From Irineochytrium annulatum (taxonomy: Eukaryota > Chytridiomycota > Chytridiomycetes > Chytridiales > Chytridiaceae): a stretch of 21,644 nucleotides of DNA. Position 1 is the first letter of the stretch; each line of letters begins with the position of its first letter. This document shows positions 18,622 to 21,644 of this stretch, in pieces. The DNA lies in the NCBI GenBank assembly GCA_027600665.1, contig JADGJL010000426.1, forward strand, positions 1 through 21,644, given 5' to 3'. Below the pieces are notes generated by a model. It ran no database searches. It was not told the DNA's origin and saw nothing but the letters and a program-made list of their open reading frames with translations. Both the position numbers and the translations under genes were made by a program.

Positions 18622-19806
18622 CTTTCTATAAGGTATAGTCTAGGGAAACGGGGTTAGTCGTGAACATCGTGACGACGAAGAGAGGAACGAGCAGGGAAAC
18701 GGACGCGCGGGCTGTCGACCCCGTTCATAGCCGACTCCTAACCTCACGGACCCACCCAACTAATGCTCCCACTCGCGATAACCCCCACCATGCAGGCACC
18801 CTACACCTCATCCCCGTCGTCCAACCCCGTCGTCCACGCCCCATCGTCCAACGCCTCGTCGGCCATCCCCCATCGTCATCCATCCACCATCATCCAACCC
18901 CGGCCGTCCAACGACGTCTCCTCGTGGTGCCTGTCATAACGATCCTCACCTATAAGAGAATGTAAGGGAGAGAAGGGACTGCGTTGAAAGTGTGGGAGCG
19001 GGCAGTCGCGGGAGTGAAGTCCTTATAAAAGAGGAAGCCGCGAATTAAGCCTCACAAAGCAGTGTCGCTTTGAAAAAAGAAAAAATTGCTCGTGTTGCGA
19101 CATTTCCCACTCTCGAACCCCTCGTTGCCTTGGCGATCTTCCCTTTTCCTGCTTTGCCAACTATGCTTGTCTCGTCTCAAGCCACCGACCTCCCACCAGA
19201 AATTCGAAACAGGCTGAACCACGGCCAATGCGCCAACGGAATTGGAAATGGATTGGGGGGTGGGGTTGGTGCGCAGACAAGCCAGAACGAGAAAAGGATA
19301 ATCCGTGCCTTACCGGTAGAATCCTAATCGATGAGCTTGAAAGGAGAATGCGGTGCCGTAGAAGGCGTGCGTGGTGCGGACGCCCATCATTTGGATTTTA
19401 CATTTGGATTAGAGAGACGTATTAGTTAATATTTGCCACTGGACCTGCATGCATGCAGGACACTTCGGATTTGAACCTTCCCTCGCAGGTGGAGGGGAGG
19501 AAGGGGGCGAGTCTCTCGCGAGCCATTCGAATGCATTCAGAACGAGAGGTCAAAAGAGTTGTTGGCATTAGTGCTGGGCTGTTTTTCGGCGGCCCTACTT
19601 CCTCTCAGCATGACTTTCCTGGCTTCGCCAGAGAACCGGGCATTATACTAGTTTAATTAAGCCTTCAGTCGAAGGTCCTCCATCCACTCAGCAAGGGCAG
19701 CTCTTGCCATCGCAGTGTTGAGATCTGAAAGCTGTCGTCAAACTTGTGGTTCGCACCATTTAATGAGTGAGCACGGATAGCCATCGCCCTTGCTCCCACG
19801 GAAGCC
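18622..19806. other. Divergent intergenic region: surface protein (-) and CDK7 (+)
   Basis: This 1.2-kb region holds the promoters of the two flanking genes. At about 18780-18920 it is C-rich with irregular copies of catcgtcca/catcatccaac. TATA-like sequences occur on the + strand at 18951-18956 (TATAAG) and 19024-19030 (TATAAAA). The second precedes a short open frame beginning ATG at 19163 (54 codons) with DLPPEIRNRL, discussed as a finding; I do not call it a gene. A 16-bp perfect palindrome lies at 19444-19459. Nothing else coding is seen. Confidence 0.5.
19444..19459. other. 16-bp perfect palindrome cctgcatgcatgcagg
   Basis: The sequence equals its own reverse complement over all 16 bases. 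Its core tgcatgca recurs in the first intron of the downstream kinase gene near 19896-19903. It may be a dimeric factor site or chance; it lies about 350 bp upstream of the CDK7 start. Confidence 0.5.
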
Positions 19807-21328
19807 ATGGATAAATACGTAAAGGAGAAGAAGGTAAGCTACTACTGCTGTCTTCAGGATTTGCTTTGTTCTTGTTTTATTACTTCTGTGTTGACATGCA
19901 TGCAAAATCGTAGGTCGGCGAGGGAACTTACGCCGTTGTTTACAAAGGTATGCAGGAACAGGCTGCATTTTCCGCGTTCTCGTATTTATTATTATTGTTT
20001 GCCTTATAATCTTTTGCTTGTAAGTCATTTTTTGTTCTGTTCTAAAATCTTGTAGGGGCGCATATTGAGACTGGACGAGTGGTGGCCATTAAGAAGATTA
20101 AGGTCGGGCAGTTCAAAGATGGGCTGGACTTGTCTGCCATTCGCGAGGTCAAGTTCTTGCAAGAGCTAAGACATCCCAACATCGTTGAGGTAATTTTTGG
20201 ACTCCTGCAAGAACAGCATGAAGAAATTTGACTTGCAAAGCTAGTCGATGTCTTTGCGCAAAAGACCAACTTGAACCTCGTGCTGGAGTATCTCGACGCA
20301 GACCTTGAGATGATTATCAAGAACAAGAACGTCGTCTTCAGCGCCGCCGACATCAAGAGCTGGATGGCGATGACACTCCGGGGGACATATCACTGCCATC
20401 GGAATTTCATTCTTCATCGGGTGAGGCTTTGATGTGAAATTCTCAGAGCTGATTTCATCGTCAAAGGATCTGAAGCCAAATAACTTACTGTTGGCTAAAG
20501 ACGGCCAACTGAAGCTGGCCGATTTTGGTCTTGCCCGCGATTATGGAGACTACTCGAAATGCATGACGTCACAAGTGGTTACGCGGTACGTGCAATTTTG
20601 CTTTACTTTTCTTTTGGTCAAAGTGTGGCTGATATTCTTCAGGTGGTACCGAGCACCGGAGCTTCTTCTTGGGGCGCAGCAGTATGGTTGCGGCGTTGAC
20701 ATATGGGCTATCGGGTGCATCTTCGCGGAACTGCTCCTCCGAACACCATACCTGGCCGGCGATTCTGACATTGGCCAGCTTCAGACCATTTTCAAAGCTC
20801 TGGGCACCCCGACAGAGGAGGAATGGCCGGTCTGTACAATGTCGCCTTGGACCGTTCCTCTTAATGTTTTGTTCAGGGTCTGAACGACCTTCCCGACAAG
20901 AAAACGCTACAGTTTGAGAACTACCCAAAGCAGCCAATGAAGGCCCTCTTTACGGCGGCGGGGGACGATACTCTGGATCTGTTGGAGAAGATGTTGAAGT
21001 TCCGGCCGAGTAGCAGGATCACGGCCATGGATGTTAGTTTCTGTAACTTGGGCGGTAGCCTCTATACTTGCTTGTCCTCACCGCGTTTTTCGCAGGCGTT
21101 GTTGCATTTTTACTTCAGAAATCCCCCGGCGCCAACACCGCCGGACCGGTTACCCAGAGACACGAAGGTGGAACCCCCTCCCCCTTTCGACGAAAAGCAA
21201 GGCGTAAAGCGGAAGCTCGCGTTTGATGGTAAGTCTCCAGTCGTTCACCATCCTCCAACTCTGTCACTTCAGCCGACGATAGTGGGAAGAATAAGAGAGT
21301 AGCGCGCGAGCTTTTTCCGGCGAATTGA
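19807..21328 (+). CDS. Cyclin-dependent kinase 7 / Kin28-type CDK (TFIIH and CDK-activating kinase)
   Basis: CDK7/Kin28 with cyclin H phosphorylates the RNA polymerase II C-terminal domain as part of TFIIH and, in many organisms, activates other CDKs. Nine exons join in frame: 19807-19833, 19914-19947, 20056-20189, 20241-20420, 20467-20585, 20643-20829, 20877-21032, 21096-21228 and 21273-21328 (341 aa; human CDK7 is 346). Visible motifs are [19 protein letters not shown] (K33), [28 protein letters not shown] (D126), ADFGLA (D144), [18 protein letters not shown] (T-loop T159) and [20 protein letters not shown]. The last motif is diagnostic of the CDK7 group. The basic tail is VKRKLAFD then [13 protein letters not shown]. 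Human CDK7 has a second T-loop site, Ser-Pro; here the nearest Ser (S155) is followed by Lys. The start has G at -3 and G at +4. Introns are 44-108 bp. Confidence 0.95.
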
Positions 21329-21535
21329 GCACGGGTCTCGACGGACGCGGTCGAGACTCGCGTTTCCAGAGGCTTGTCGCGTAATTCCGCGGCAATGGGC
21401 TCCACAGCGCAGTAAATATATATTTTGTAAATTGTACCATTGTCTGTGAACCGGCTTCAATCGCGTGTTTTCCCCCCAACGCGCCACGCCACTCAACCTT
21501 CCCCCATCAAACGCGTCAGTCCACGCGTCGCCGAT

Positions 21536-21644
21536 ATGGCCTTCATCAGGAAGCACATGGACGGCATACGAGAGATGAGCACGCGACTGCGGACGCCCTC
21601 GCTCGCCGAAATAGGTGGGTGGTCCCGCCCCCCCGGCCCGGCAC
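21536..21644 (+). CDS. 5' end of an unidentified gene (runs off the window)
   Basis: An ATG in good context (G at -3, G at +4) opens a frame reading MAFIRKHMDGIREMSTRLRT and six further codons (PSLAEI). A likely exon end is at 21614, followed by donor GTGGGT at 21615-21620. The fragment is too short to name. It starts 207 bp after the CDK7 stop, behind a pyrimidine-rich leader, on the same strand. Confidence 0.45.
   Translation, partial: MAFIRKHMDGIREMSTRLRTPSLAEIGGWSRPPGPA

Noticed and set aside
19467..19477. tRNA T-loop-like sequence ggatttgaacc on the minus strand
   Set aside because: The T stem does not pair beyond two bases, and no acceptor, D or anticodon stem could be built around it.

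Overview
The window is nuclear DNA of a fungus, most likely an early-diverging (chytrid-grade) lineage. The evidence is the gene structure: GC-rich coding sequence interrupted by short GT-AG introns (mostly 44-108 bp), AT-rich flanks with long T runs on the sense strand, secreted proteins with GPI-type tails, and a WNK-type protein kinase, a family absent from the well-studied yeasts. The lineage call is inference; no rRNA or organellar marker is present.

Layout. (1) 1-838 is the 3' end of an unrecognised gene. (2) After 1.8 kb of non-coding DNA comes a four-exon WNK kinase (2611-5443). (3) From 6164 to 14453 lies a local cluster. Two diverged paralogous F-box/leucine-rich-like proteins (6164-7750 and 10437-12113) flank a minus-strand, secreted, probably GPI-anchored GH26-type glycoside hydrolase (8318-9819). 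A third, unrelated F-box-like protein with a helical-repeat body (12273-14453) follows. (4) 14827-16014 is a four-exon thioesterase-like double-hotdog protein with a 27-nt microexon. (5) On the minus strand, 16986-18621 encodes a secreted Thr/Ser/Ala-rich tandem-repeat surface protein. Just beyond its stop lies an orphan last exon of a PHO84-like phosphate transporter (about 16623-16852). (6) 19807-21328 is a nine-exon CDK7/Kin28-type kinase. (7) The first exon of another gene begins at 21536 and runs off the window.

I rebuilt all exon joins by hand from splice motifs, phase and family conservation. Each multi-exon model closes in frame: WNK 802 aa, GH26 456 aa, thioesterase-like 329 aa, repeat protein 521 aa, CDK7 341 aa.

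The genes do not form an obvious pathway. CDK7 serves transcription and the cell cycle, WNK is a signalling kinase, and the GH26 and repeat proteins are cell-surface or secreted products. The F-box-like genes look like a locally expanding, fast-evolving family. I see no CRISPR array, tRNA, rRNA or intact transposon. The points most worth a second look are the plant-like WNK, the F-box pair around the hydrolase, the orphan transporter exon and the repeat arrays of the surface protein. I found no clearly new multi-gene system.
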